From assembly GCA_902778995.1 (NCBI GenBank), contig CACYZW010000002.1, positions 17,746 through 81,745 of the forward strand: a DNA stretch of 64,000 nucleotides, in the 5' to 3' direction. The stretch comes from an uncultured Eubacteriales bacterium (lineage in GTDB: Bacteria; Bacillota; Clostridia; Christensenellales; Aristaeellaceae). Made by a program: the position numbers and the translations under genes. A model generated the notes under the pieces. The model was not told where the DNA came from. It searched no databases and saw only the letters and a program-made list of their open reading frames with translations. Shown here one piece after another: positions 17,921 through 26,131 of this stretch (positions are counted from its first letter, which is position 1; every line of letters starts with the position of its first letter).

Positions 17921-18654
17921 GCATCGAGGCGCACCAAAGCATTGAGGAGCGCCTGTCTAAAGCCAGACAGGGCGACCTTAAAGCCAGGGAGACGCTCGTT
18001 TGCGACAATATCCCGCTGGTGAAATTCGTCGTGCGGCGCTTTTTGGGACACGGTGTGGAATACGACGATCTGTTTCAATTCGGCTGTATGGGCCTTTTGA
18101 AGGCGATAGACCGCTTTGATCCGGGTTATCAGGTACAGTTTTCCACCTATGCGGTGCCGGTCATAATGGGAGAAATCCGACGCTATCTCCGGGACGACGG
18201 ACCCATTCATATCTCCCGGGCCATTCGCGAACTGTCGAAGCGTATAGACGCCTATATCGACCAGTCAGAACAGGCGCACAGCCATTCCGTCCAGGAAATT
18301 GCCGACGCGCTGAGTGCGGAAAAGGGAGATGTGCTGCTGGCGCTCAACAGCAAGCGCCCCCTGCGCTCTCTGGATGAAAGGATAGGCGGCGACAGCGACA
18401 CGCGCCTGATGGACACGATCAGCACGGAGCCCCTTGGGGACGTGGATCAGCGGCTGACGCTCGTCAAGCTGCTGCAGGATCTGCCACAGGAGGAAAGGGC
18501 GCTGATATTGCGGCGCTATTTCAAGCGACACACACAGGCCCGGATCGCCCGGGATTTGGGCACCTCCCAGGTGCAGATTTCACGGATGGAAAGCCGAATA
18601 CTCAAGAAGCTCCGCTCTATGGCGGACACAGATGCTGCACCATGCGATCAATAA
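17917..18654 (+). CDS. sigF: RNA polymerase sigma factor sigma-F
   Basis: The 245-residue protein has sigma-70 region 2 (NIPLVKFVVRRFLGHGVEYDDLFQ region; FDPGYQVQFSTYAVPVIMGEI), region 3 and region 4 (TQARIARDLGTSQVQISRMESRILKKL). Sigma-F is the first forespore-specific sigma factor. The TTG at 17917 overlaps the spoIIAB stop, so translation is coupled, consistent with matched levels of sigma factor and anti-sigma. Sigma-G is similar in sequence, but operon position after spoIIAB identifies it as SigF. A strong terminator follows. Confidence 0.94.
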   Translation: MSIEAHQSIEERLSKARQGDLKARETLVCDNIPLVKFVVRRFLGHGVEYDDLFQFGCMGLLKAIDRFDPGYQVQFSTYAVPVIMGEIRRYLRDDGPIHISRAIRELSKRIDAYIDQSEQAHSHSVQEIADALSAEKGDVLLALNSKRPLRSLDERIGGDSDTRLMDTISTEPLGDVDQRLTLVKLLQDLPQEERALILRRYFKRHTQARIARDLGTSQVQISRMESRILKKLRSMADTDAAPCDQ

Positions 18655-18658
18655 GAAG

Positions 18659-18695
18659 AAACAGACCACATTCTATTAGAGAATATGGTCTGTTT
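18659..18695. terminator. Bidirectional terminator between sigF and lysA
   Basis: Arms AAACAGACCACATTCT and GAATATGGTCTGTTT form a long stem with an AT-rich loop. A-runs and T-runs lie on both sides, so it can serve sigF on the plus strand and lysA on the minus strand. Confidence 0.85.
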
Positions 18696-18720
18696 TCTAA
18701 TAAAATAGAACATAGTCTTT

Positions 18721-19989
18721 TTATTCAAGCACCGTCTTCAGCACATCGCAGAAATCGAATGTGGCGAAGTAATCCCTGACCGTCTCCGCGCGGCGGATCA
18801 TCGAGAAGCTGCCGTCAGGATGCAGCATGATCTCAGCGCTCTTCAGCTTGCCGTTGTAATTATAGCCCATGGAATAGCCGTGAGCGCCGGTGTCGTGAAT
18901 GATCACAAGGTCGCCGTCGTCAATCTGGGGCAGCGCGCGGTCTACGGCGAACTTGTCATTGTTTTCACACAGCGAGCCCACGACATCGTAGACGTGGTCG
19001 CACAGGGCGCCCTCCTTGCCGGAAACGGTGATGTGGTGATAGGCGTCGTACATGGCCGGGCGCATCAGATTGACGGCGCAGGCGTCCACGCCGATGTATT
19101 CCTTGTAGATGTGCTTTTTGTGTATGGCGCGGGTCACCAGACAGCCGTGGGGGCCGGTCATAAAGCGGCCGAGCTCTGTGGACAGGGCGACGTTGCCAAG
19201 CCCCGCTGCGCCCAGTACCTTGGCGAAGCTCTCCTGGATGGAAGCGCCTATGACGCGTATGTCGGGCATGGTCTGCTCGGGCAGATAGGGAATGCCGATG
19301 CCGCCGGAAAGGTTTACCATAAAGATTTCCGCGCCCAGCTTCTTCTTCAGGTCGATGGCCAGATCGAAGAGTATCATAGCGTTCGCCGGATAGTAATTGT
19401 TGTCGGCGGCGTTGCTGGCCAGCAGCGCATGCAGCGCGAAGCGCTTTACGCCCAGCTGCATCAGCCGCTGCACCGCTGAGAAGATCTGCTGCTTCGTCAT
19501 GCCGAATTTCGAGGAATCCGGCTGACCCATGTAGACCGTGCCCACCAACAACTCTCCGCCCGGATTGTAGCGCAGGCAAATGCGCTCCGGCAGCCCGCCG
19601 TGCGCGGCGAGAAAATCGATGTGGGTAATGTCGTCCAGGTTGATGATGGCGTTGAGCTTGCGGGCATATTCGTATTCCTCGGCGGGCGTCTCGTTGGACG
19701 AGAACATAATTTCATCGCCCGAAAAACCCAGGGCCTCGGCCATCTTCAGCTCGGCCATCGAAGCGCAGTCCACGCCGCAGCCCTCTTCCTTGAGCAGCTT
19801 CAGTATAAACGGATTCGGGCAGGCCTTCACCGCGAAGTATTCGCGGAAGCACTTGTTCCAGGAAAAGGCCTCGGATACCTCGTGTGCCGTGCGTCGAATG
19901 CCGGCTTCATTGTACAGGTGAAACGGGGTGGGGTACTGCGCAGTGATTTCCTTTAATTTTTCGTGGCTCACAAAGGGCAGCTTTTGCAT
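18721..19989 (-). CDS. lysA: Diaminopimelate decarboxylase
   Basis: This 422-residue fold-III PLP enzyme has the lysine that binds PLP in YFAVKACPNP (near residue 54), a glycine-rich phosphate-binding segment (NLSGGIGIPY) and the active-site cysteine region LCENNDKF. It decarboxylates meso-DAP to lysine. It belongs to a divergent clostridial group, as seen in the HALLASN segment in place of the usual HSHIGSQ. A related decarboxylase acting on another amino acid cannot be excluded. GGAG precedes the ATG. It stands alone, with its own promoter and terminator. Confidence 0.85.
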   Translation of the reverse strand: MQKLPFVSHEKLKEITAQYPTPFHLYNEAGIRRTAHEVSEAFSWNKCFREYFAVKACPNPFILKLLKEEGCGVDCASMAELKMAEALGFSGDEIMFSSNETPAEEYEYARKLNAIINLDDITHIDFLAAHGGLPERICLRYNPGGELLVGTVYMGQPDSSKFGMTKQQIFSAVQRLMQLGVKRFALHALLASNAADNNYYPANAMILFDLAIDLKKKLGAEIFMVNLSGGIGIPYLPEQTMPDIRVIGASIQESFAKVLGAAGLGNVALSTELGRFMTGPHGCLVTRAIHKKHIYKEYIGVDACAVNLMRPAMYDAYHHITVSGKEGALCDHVYDVVGSLCENNDKFAVDRALPQIDDGDLVIIHDTGAHGYSMGYNYNGKLKSAEIMLHPDGSFSMIRRAETVRDYFATFDFCDVLKTVLE

Positions 19990-20016
19990 AAGTATTCAAC
20001 TCCATTTCTGATTGAC

Positions 20017-20045
20017 ATCATAGGCGGTTTGCGCCCTTCCGTCAA
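20017..20045 (-). promoter_or_regulatory. Sigma-A promoter of lysA
   Basis: Read on the minus strand, TTGACG (20045-20040), 17 bp, TATGAT (20022-20017). It lies about 28 bases before the lysA start. Confidence 0.8.
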
Positions 20046-20124
20046 GTGCTTTACGGTGTTCTTTTGTGTTAAGATGTCAGCAAGGCACGATACAGGGCGA
20101 GATGAAATTATTAACATTGCGAAG

Positions 20125-20153
20125 TTGAAGAAAGCGAGATTTCGTGATAGAGT
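20125..20153 (+). promoter_or_regulatory. Probable promoter of the radical SAM operon
   Basis: TTGAAG (20125-20130), 17 bp, TGA-TAGAGT with the -10 hexamer at 20148-20153. Each hexamer matches four of six consensus bases. Confidence 0.45.
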
Positions 20154-20189
20154 AAGAAGAAGGTCATGTAGTTTACAGGAGGTAGCCCT

Positions 20190-22037
20190 TTGTCCATCTC
20201 TGAGCGCATCGAAAACCTGCTGATGTCCGTGCAAAAGCCGGTTCGATACATGGGCGGCGAATTCAATGCCGTCATGAAGGACCCGAACGCGGTGGATGTG
20301 CGCTATGCATTTCTCTTTCCGGACACCTATGAGGTAGGCATGTCCCATCTGGGCATGAAGATACTGTATCACGCCATCAACGCGCGGGATGACGCCTGGT
20401 GCGAACGGGTGTTCTCGCCCTGGGTGGATATGGCCGATCTGATGCGCCGGGACGGCATACCCCTGTTTTCCCTGGAATCGCGCACCCCGATACGGGAATT
20501 CGACCTGCTGGGCATCACGCTCCAGTATGAGATGAGCTTCACGAATATCCTCGAGGCGCTGGATCTTGCAGGCATTCCCCTTCGCCGGGAGGATCGCAGC
20601 GAGGGGCCCTTTGTCATCTGCGGCGGTCCCTGTGCCTTCAACCCCGAACCGCTGGCGCCCTTCGTGGATCTGGTGGCCCTGGGCGATGGGGAGGAGGAGA
20701 CCCAGCAGACCATCGATCTGTACAGGAAATGGAAGGCCGCAGGACTGCCCCGGGATGAATACCTGCGCATGGCCGCTCAGATTCCCGGCATCTACGTCCC
20801 TTCGCTCTATGACGTGACCTACAATGCCGACGGCACCGTCGCCTCCGTCGTGCCCAAGCCTGGCAGCGGCGCGCCAAAGGTGGTCAGAAGGGCCCTGGTA
20901 AAGGATTTGGACAGCGCCGTCTATCCGGAAAGGCTGATCGTGCCCTACGGCGAAATCGTACACAACCGCATCATGCTGGAGATCTTCCGGGGCTGTACCC
21001 GCGGCTGCCGCTTTTGCCAGGCCGGCATGATATACCGTCCCATTCGGGAGCGCAGCATTGAACGCCTGATGCGCATGGCGGACAGCCTGGTCGCCTCCAC
21101 GGGCTACGATGAAATCTCACTGATGAGCCTGTCCAGCGGCGATTACAGCTGTCTGCCCGAACTGGCGCACCGGATGGTGGAGCGCTTCGCCGCCCGCCGC
21201 GTGCGCATTTCGCTGCCCTCCCAGCGCATCGACACGGTGCTCACCGATACCCTGAAGGAGACCCAGAAGGTCAAAAAGACCGCCCTGACCCTCGCGCCGG
21301 AGGCTGGCACTCAGCGCCTCAGGGACGTCATCAACAAGGGCGTGACCGAAGCAGACCTGATCCGCTCGGTGACCGACGCCTTCGAGCAGGGCTGGTCCGC
21401 TGTGAAGCTGTACTTCATGCTCGGCCTGCCCACGGAAACCGACGAGGACGTGCTGGGCATCGCCGATCTCGCTGAAAAGGTGCGAAAATGCTATTTCTCC
21501 GTTCCCAGGGAGCGCCGTGCGCCCGGGCTGCGCATTACGGTCAGCGCGTCTGTTTTCGTTCCCAAGAACGACACGCCCTTCCAGTGGGCGCCGCAGCTGG
21601 ACTATGAAACCGTGGTTCACCGTCAACAGCTGTTAAAGCAGGCGCTGTCCCGCGTCAAGGGCGTCGATTTCAAGTATCACGCACCGGATCTCAGCTATAT
21701 CGAAGCCGTGTTTGCCCGCGGCGACCGACGCCTGGGCGAGGCCCTGGAACGCGCCTGGCGCATGGGCTGCCGCTTCGATGGATGGAGCGATCAATTCCGA
21801 TACGACCTGTGGCTCAAGGCCTTTGAAGAAAGTGGCCTCGACCCGGATTTCTACGCGCTGAGACCCCGTCCGACGGACGAGGTGTTTCCCTGGGATCATC
21901 TCGATTGCGGCGTCACCAAGGACTACATGCTGCGGGAGTGGGAGAGGGCGCTGCGTGAAGAATGTACACCAGACTGCCGCAGGGGCTGCACGGGCTGCGG
22001 CATGAAGCGCTATCCAGGCGCATGCGAAAGCCGTTAA
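20190..22037 (+). CDS. B12-binding/radical SAM protein, TIGR03960 family
   Basis: This 615-residue protein has an N-terminal cobalamin-binding-like region (FPDTYEVGMSHLGMKIL near 45), a radical SAM core with CTRGCRFC (CxxxCxxC, near residue 270) and a C-terminal extension ending in a Cys-rich tail (CTPDCRRGCTGCGMKR). Members of this family lie almost always beside a TIGR03936 gene and RNase G in Clostridia, as here. The reaction is not established. A TTG start at 20190 is supported by AGGAGG at 20177-20182. Confidence 0.9.
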   Translation: MSISERIENLLMSVQKPVRYMGGEFNAVMKDPNAVDVRYAFLFPDTYEVGMSHLGMKILYHAINARDDAWCERVFSPWVDMADLMRRDGIPLFSLESRTPIREFDLLGITLQYEMSFTNILEALDLAGIPLRREDRSEGPFVICGGPCAFNPEPLAPFVDLVALGDGEEETQQTIDLYRKWKAAGLPRDEYLRMAAQIPGIYVPSLYDVTYNADGTVASVVPKPGSGAPKVVRRALVKDLDSAVYPERLIVPYGEIVHNRIMLEIFRGCTRGCRFCQAGMIYRPIRERSIERLMRMADSLVASTGYDEISLMSLSSGDYSCLPELAHRMVERFAARRVRISLPSQRIDTVLTDTLKETQKVKKTALTLAPEAGTQRLRDVINKGVTEADLIRSVTDAFEQGWSAVKLYFMLGLPTETDEDVLGIADLAEKVRKCYFSVPRERRAPGLRITVSASVFVPKNDTPFQWAPQLDYETVVHRQQLLKQALSRVKGVDFKYHAPDLSYIEAVFARGDRRLGEALERAWRMGCRFDGWSDQFRYDLWLKAFEESGLDPDFYALRPRPTDEVFPWDHLDCGVTKDYMLREWERALREECTPDCRRGCTGCGMKRYPGACESR

Positions 22038-22055
22038 GGGCTATAGGAGGCGGAC

Positions 22056-22727
22056 ATGAGGGCACTGATACGCTTCGGCAAGCAGCCCAGGCTGCGCTTT
22101 ATTTCCCATCTGGATCTCCAGCGCTTTTTCCAGCGCGCCGTGAACCGCACGGGATTGCCCATCGCTTTTACACAGGGCTTTAATCCTCATCCGGTGATGT
22201 CCTTTTCCTCGGCGCTCGCCCTGGGCTGGACCAGCGAATACGAGGTCATCGACATCAAGCTGAGCGCGCCGATGGGCCGCAAGCGCACGGAGGACGCCGT
22301 TCGCAGCGCACTGCCGGAGGATTTACCGGTGCTTGAGACGCGCATGGTGGACGATCGTCACCCCGCGCCGATGGCGCTGGTCAGAATGTCTGATTATATC
22401 GTTCGGCTGGGGGGCGAGGACGCGTCCGCCATCGTGGCGCAGATCCCCGCATTCCTTGATCGGGAGATCGTAAATGCCGTCAAAAAGACCAAGTCCGGCG
22501 AAAAGGAAATCAACGCGCGCCCGCTTGTGCTTTCGATGGAGCCCCTTGACGCCGCCAGCTTCAAAACCCGCCTGATGCTCACGGAGAGCCAGTCCATCAA
22601 GCCGGAGCTGCTGGTGGGCCTGCTTTCGGACATGGCGGCGGTTGAAGCGCCCCAGATCCGCGTTCACCGTCTGTCGCTTTCAGGGCTTGACGCCGATGGC
22701 AATCCCGCGCCGCTGATGACGCTGTAA
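22056..22727 (+). CDS. TIGR03936 family protein (DUF2344), partner of the radical SAM protein
   Basis: The 223-residue protein begins with the family signature LRFISHLDLQRFFQRAVNRTGLPIAFTQGFNPHP. In some species this domain is fused to the C-terminus of the TIGR03960 radical SAM protein; here it is a separate gene 18 bases downstream with AGGAGG before its ATG. Its constant pairing suggests that the two proteins modify one RNA or protein target together; this is inference from genome context. Confidence 0.88.
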   Translation: MRALIRFGKQPRLRFISHLDLQRFFQRAVNRTGLPIAFTQGFNPHPVMSFSSALALGWTSEYEVIDIKLSAPMGRKRTEDAVRSALPEDLPVLETRMVDDRHPAPMALVRMSDYIVRLGGEDASAIVAQIPAFLDREIVNAVKKTKSGEKEINARPLVLSMEPLDAASFKTRLMLTESQSIKPELLVGLLSDMAAVEAPQIRVHRLSLSGLDADGNPAPLMTL

Positions 22728-22741
22728 GGGCAGGCGCGGCT

Positions 22742-24199
22742 ATGAAACAGGTGCTGTTGATGGAACGGGTGATGGATCAGACCCGTCTGGCCGTCGTTGA
22801 GGATGGCGCGCTGTGCGAAATTTACCGGCAGATACCGGATACGGAAAACCTCTCCGGCAATATCTACCTGGGCAGGGTTGAAAACGTGCTGCCCGGCATG
22901 AACGCTGCCTTCGTGGACATCGGCATGGAGAAAAACGGCTTCCTGGCCGCAGGGGACATACGCCTGTCCGCCCAGGGCGACAGCTCGCTGTCCGCCATGC
23001 TGAACAAGGCGCGCATTGAGCGGCTGGTGCGCCCTGGCCAGCAGATCCTGGCACAGGTCATACGCGCTCAACCGGGCGCGAAGGGTCCCAGGCTATCCTG
23101 CCACATTACGCTGCCTGGACGCGCGATGGTGCTGCTGGCGGGCATAAAATACGTCGGGATTTCCAGAAAGATCGAGGACGCAGGAGCGCGCGCCCGTTTG
23201 CGGGATGTAGGGCTGTCGCTGACAGAGGACGACCCGGACGGCCTTATCCTGCGCACGGCGGCTCAGGGCCTGGATACGGAGCGCCTGAAAGCGGAATACG
23301 CGCTCCTGAAGGCGCAATGGGCCGACATGAAGCAGCGCGCCGGGGTCCTGCGCGGGCCGAAGCTGATTTACGACGACAACGACCTGACCCTTCAAGCGGT
23401 GCGGGACATGCTGACGGAGGATGTCGAAGCCCTCTGGACGGACGACGAACAGTGCCACCAATGCCTGTTGGCCTGGGCCGGAAGCATGGCGCCGGACCTT
23501 TCGGACAGGATTCAACGGCACAACGGCGCGACGCCGCTGTTCGACCTTTACCGGGTGGACGCCCAGCTTGAAAAGGCGCTTCAAAGGTTTGTCTGGCTGA
23601 AAAGCGGCGGTTCGCTGGTCATCGACGAAACGGAAGCCCTCACCGTCGTGGATGTCAATACCGGCAGGAATACCGGCAGGCGAGACGCGGACGAGACGAT
23701 TCTCGAGACCAACTGCGAAGCGGCCCGGGAGCTGATGCGCCAGGTGCGGCTGAGGGACATCGGCGGCATGATCGTCGTCGATTTCATAGATATGCGCCGT
23801 TCGCAGGATCGTGAAACGCTGATGGCGACGCTGCGCTCATGCGCCGAAAATGACCGCAACCGCACGCGGATTGTGGACATCACCGCCCTTGGACTTGTTG
23901 AACTGACCCGCAAGCGGGTGCGGCAAAGCCTGTCCAGACAGATGACGCACACCTGTTCAGTGTGCGGGGGCAACGGCGTGGTCGCCTCCCATGAGGCGAC
24001 GGCCCGGCGGGCGCTGCGCGATCTGTGGCGACGCAGGCGCAGCGGAGACGATACGGCGCTTCGGCTGGAGGCCGCGCCCGCTGTCTGCGGCTGGATCAGG
24101 CGGATCGGCGTTCCCGGGGGCGGCCCTGTGGAATTGACGCCCACGGAAAATATGGGGGAAGGGGATTATCGCTTCACACCCCTTCAAAGCAAACGCTGA
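22742..24199 (+). CDS. rng: Ribonuclease E/G family endoribonuclease
   Basis: This 485-residue protein has an N-terminal S1 domain (GNIYLGRVENVLPGMNAAFVDIG), an RNase H-like fold and the DNase I-like catalytic part with the two metal-binding aspartates (VVDVNTGRN and IVVDFIDM). CSVCGGNG near residue 408 is the Zn-link. The length fits RNase G rather than full RNase E. It would process rRNA and cut mRNA. It is third in the conserved set TIGR03960-TIGR03936-rng. Confidence 0.92.
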   Translation: MKQVLLMERVMDQTRLAVVEDGALCEIYRQIPDTENLSGNIYLGRVENVLPGMNAAFVDIGMEKNGFLAAGDIRLSAQGDSSLSAMLNKARIERLVRPGQQILAQVIRAQPGAKGPRLSCHITLPGRAMVLLAGIKYVGISRKIEDAGARARLRDVGLSLTEDDPDGLILRTAAQGLDTERLKAEYALLKAQWADMKQRAGVLRGPKLIYDDNDLTLQAVRDMLTEDVEALWTDDEQCHQCLLAWAGSMAPDLSDRIQRHNGATPLFDLYRVDAQLEKALQRFVWLKSGGSLVIDETEALTVVDVNTGRNTGRRDADETILETNCEAARELMRQVRLRDIGGMIVVDFIDMRRSQDRETLMATLRSCAENDRNRTRIVDITALGLVELTRKRVRQSLSRQMTHTCSVCGGNGVVASHEATARRALRDLWRRRRSGDDTALRLEAAPAVCGWIRRIGVPGGGPVELTPTENMGEGDYRFTPLQSKR

Positions 24200-24214
24200 A
24201 ACGAGGTTCTTCAC

Positions 24215-25615
24215 ATGTTGGAAAGACCGGTTGTATCACAGGAGGAGATGCTGCGCCAGGCGGAATTCATGCGGCTGGTGAAAAGCATTGCCGAACGTCC
24301 CCACAGCTATCACATCGTCTCCATGGGTTGCCAGATGAACGAGCGGGATTCCGAGTCCATCGCGGGCATGCTGGAGCAGATGGGCATGGTCCATGAGCCC
24401 GTGCGCGAAAAGGCGGATCTGATTCTCTACAATACCTGCTGTGTGCGGGAAAACGCCGAAAACAAGGCGCTGGGCAACGTGATCTGGCTCAAGGAATTGA
24501 AGAAGGACAAGCCGGATCTGATGATCTGTGTGGGCGGTTGCATGACCCAGGAAAAGGGCATGGCGGCGATGATGAAGGCGCGCTATCCCTTCATCGACCT
24601 GGTTTACGGCACCCACAACCTATATCGCCTGCCGGAATACGTCTATCGCGTGCTGACCGAGCGGCGTCCGGTGGTGGAGGTCATCGACACCGACGGCGAG
24701 GTGGTGGAGGGCATGCCCGAGCGTCGCAGGAACCGCTTCAACGCCTTTGTCAACATCATGTACGGCTGCAACAACTTCTGCACCTACTGCATCGTGCCCT
24801 ACGTGCGCGGTCGGGAGCGCTCCAGAGCGCCGGAGGCCGTCATCGCCGAATGCGTCCGGTTACAGGACGAGGGCGCGCAGGAGATCATGCTGCTGGGACA
24901 GAACGTCAACTCCTATCGGGGGGGCGGCGCTGAATTTGCGGAACTGCTGTTTCGCATCGACCGGCTCGGCATACCCCGCATACGCTTCATGACCTCGCAT
25001 CCGAAGGATCTTTCCGAAGAATTGATCCAGGCTTTCGGAGAGCTGAAGCACCTGATGCCCCAGCTGCATCTGCCGGTGCAGGCGGGCAGCGACGAAATCC
25101 TGCGGCGCATGAACCGGAGCTACACGCGGGAGCACTACCTCAGCCTGGTTCGAAGGCTGCGCGCCGTTTGCCCGGATATCGGCCTGACCAGCGACATCAT
25201 CGTCGGCTTTCCGGGTGAGACGCTCTCCCAATTTGAGGAGACCCTGTCTCTGGTCGAGGAGATACGCTTTGACGCCGCCTACACCTTTATCTATTCGCCC
25301 CGCAAGGGCACCAGGGCCGCCACCTTCCCGGACGATACGCCCTACGAGGTCAAGAGCGAGCGCATACAGCGGCTGATCGACCTGCAACAGGCCATATCCC
25401 TTCAAATCCTCGAAGCCCAGGTGGGAAAGCGGGAGCGCGTGTTGGTGGAGAGCGTGTCCACCCGGGACAGCGGCGCCGTCGGCGGCAAGACGCCCCGGGG
25501 GCACATGGTCAATTTTGCGGCAGACCCGTCGCTGATCGGGCGATTTGCGGATGTGGAAATAACCTCTGCCGGACGCAATACATTGCGCGGCAAGATGATC
25601 GTTTCGGAGGAATGA
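24215..25615 (+). CDS. miaB: tRNA-2-methylthio-N6-dimethylallyladenosine synthase MiaB
   Basis: The 466-residue protein has the three MTTase domains: UPF0004 with cysteines in GCQMNERDSE, CCVRENAENK and GGCMTQEKG; radical SAM with CNNFCTYC near 185; and a C-terminal TRAM domain. It adds the 2-methylthio group to i6A37 of tRNA. miaA, which makes the i6A substrate, lies 6.5 kb downstream in the same strand run. The order miaB-ricA-mutS-mutL-miaA mirrors Bacillus ymcB-ymcA-(cotE)-mutS-mutL. Confidence 0.95.
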   Translation: MLERPVVSQEEMLRQAEFMRLVKSIAERPHSYHIVSMGCQMNERDSESIAGMLEQMGMVHEPVREKADLILYNTCCVRENAENKALGNVIWLKELKKDKPDLMICVGGCMTQEKGMAAMMKARYPFIDLVYGTHNLYRLPEYVYRVLTERRPVVEVIDTDGEVVEGMPERRRNRFNAFVNIMYGCNNFCTYCIVPYVRGRERSRAPEAVIAECVRLQDEGAQEIMLLGQNVNSYRGGGAEFAELLFRIDRLGIPRIRFMTSHPKDLSEELIQAFGELKHLMPQLHLPVQAGSDEILRRMNRSYTREHYLSLVRRLRAVCPDIGLTSDIIVGFPGETLSQFEETLSLVEEIRFDAAYTFIYSPRKGTRAATFPDDTPYEVKSERIQRLIDLQQAISLQILEAQVGKRERVLVESVSTRDSGAVGGKTPRGHMVNFAADPSLIGRFADVEITSAGRNTLRGKMIVSEE

Positions 25616-25620
25616 CAGAC

Positions 25621-26016
25621 ATGGACGTTATATTTCAAAAGACCCGGGAGCTGGGACAGGCGCTGTTGGAGAGCGAGGCCTATCTGAAAATGAAGGCCGC
25701 CGAGGACAGGGCGATGCAAAACGAGGAGGCGGCCCGCACGATGAGCGAATACCTGGAGAAGCGACAGCAGCTCCAGGCGATGGTGCAGTCCGAAAACCCC
25801 GATCCCGGCGCGCTGAAGCGCATCTCAGACGAAATGGACGCGGCTCAGGAGCGCCTTCAGATGATCGACGACATCGCCGCGCTGACCGACGCGAGGAACG
25901 AATTCAACGCCCTGATCGGGCAGATCAACCAGGTCCTGCAGTTCATCGTTACCGGTGAAATGGAACAGCCCTCCGGCTGCTCCGGCAGCTGCGCCACCTG
26001 CGCGGGCTGTCATTGA
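25621..26016 (+). CDS. ricA: YlbF/YmcA-family protein, probable RicA, with a cysteine-rich tail
   Basis: This 131-residue helical protein matches the Com_YlbF/YmcA family (IFQKTRELGQALLESEAYLKMKAAEDR). It ends in CSGSCATCAGCH, four cysteines in twelve residues. In Bacillus, RicA, RicF and RicT form a complex carrying [4Fe-4S] clusters that affects RNase Y and development. Placement between miaB and mutS supports RicA, but a YlbF (RicF) identity is possible. The ATG at 25621 lies ten bases after CGGAGG; the ATG at 25612 is too close to it. Confidence 0.78.
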   Translation: MDVIFQKTRELGQALLESEAYLKMKAAEDRAMQNEEAARTMSEYLEKRQQLQAMVQSENPDPGALKRISDEMDAAQERLQMIDDIAALTDARNEFNALIGQINQVLQFIVTGEMEQPSGCSGSCATCAGCH

Positions 26017-26131
26017 AGCGCCGTTAACGCACGTTCAGGCCTGTAACAGCGGCGGATTGCCGCCGTCATACCAGGCACGTTTTCAGTTATTCACAATCAA
26101 CCGTCGCATTTGTCATTGAGAGGTGAACCCC

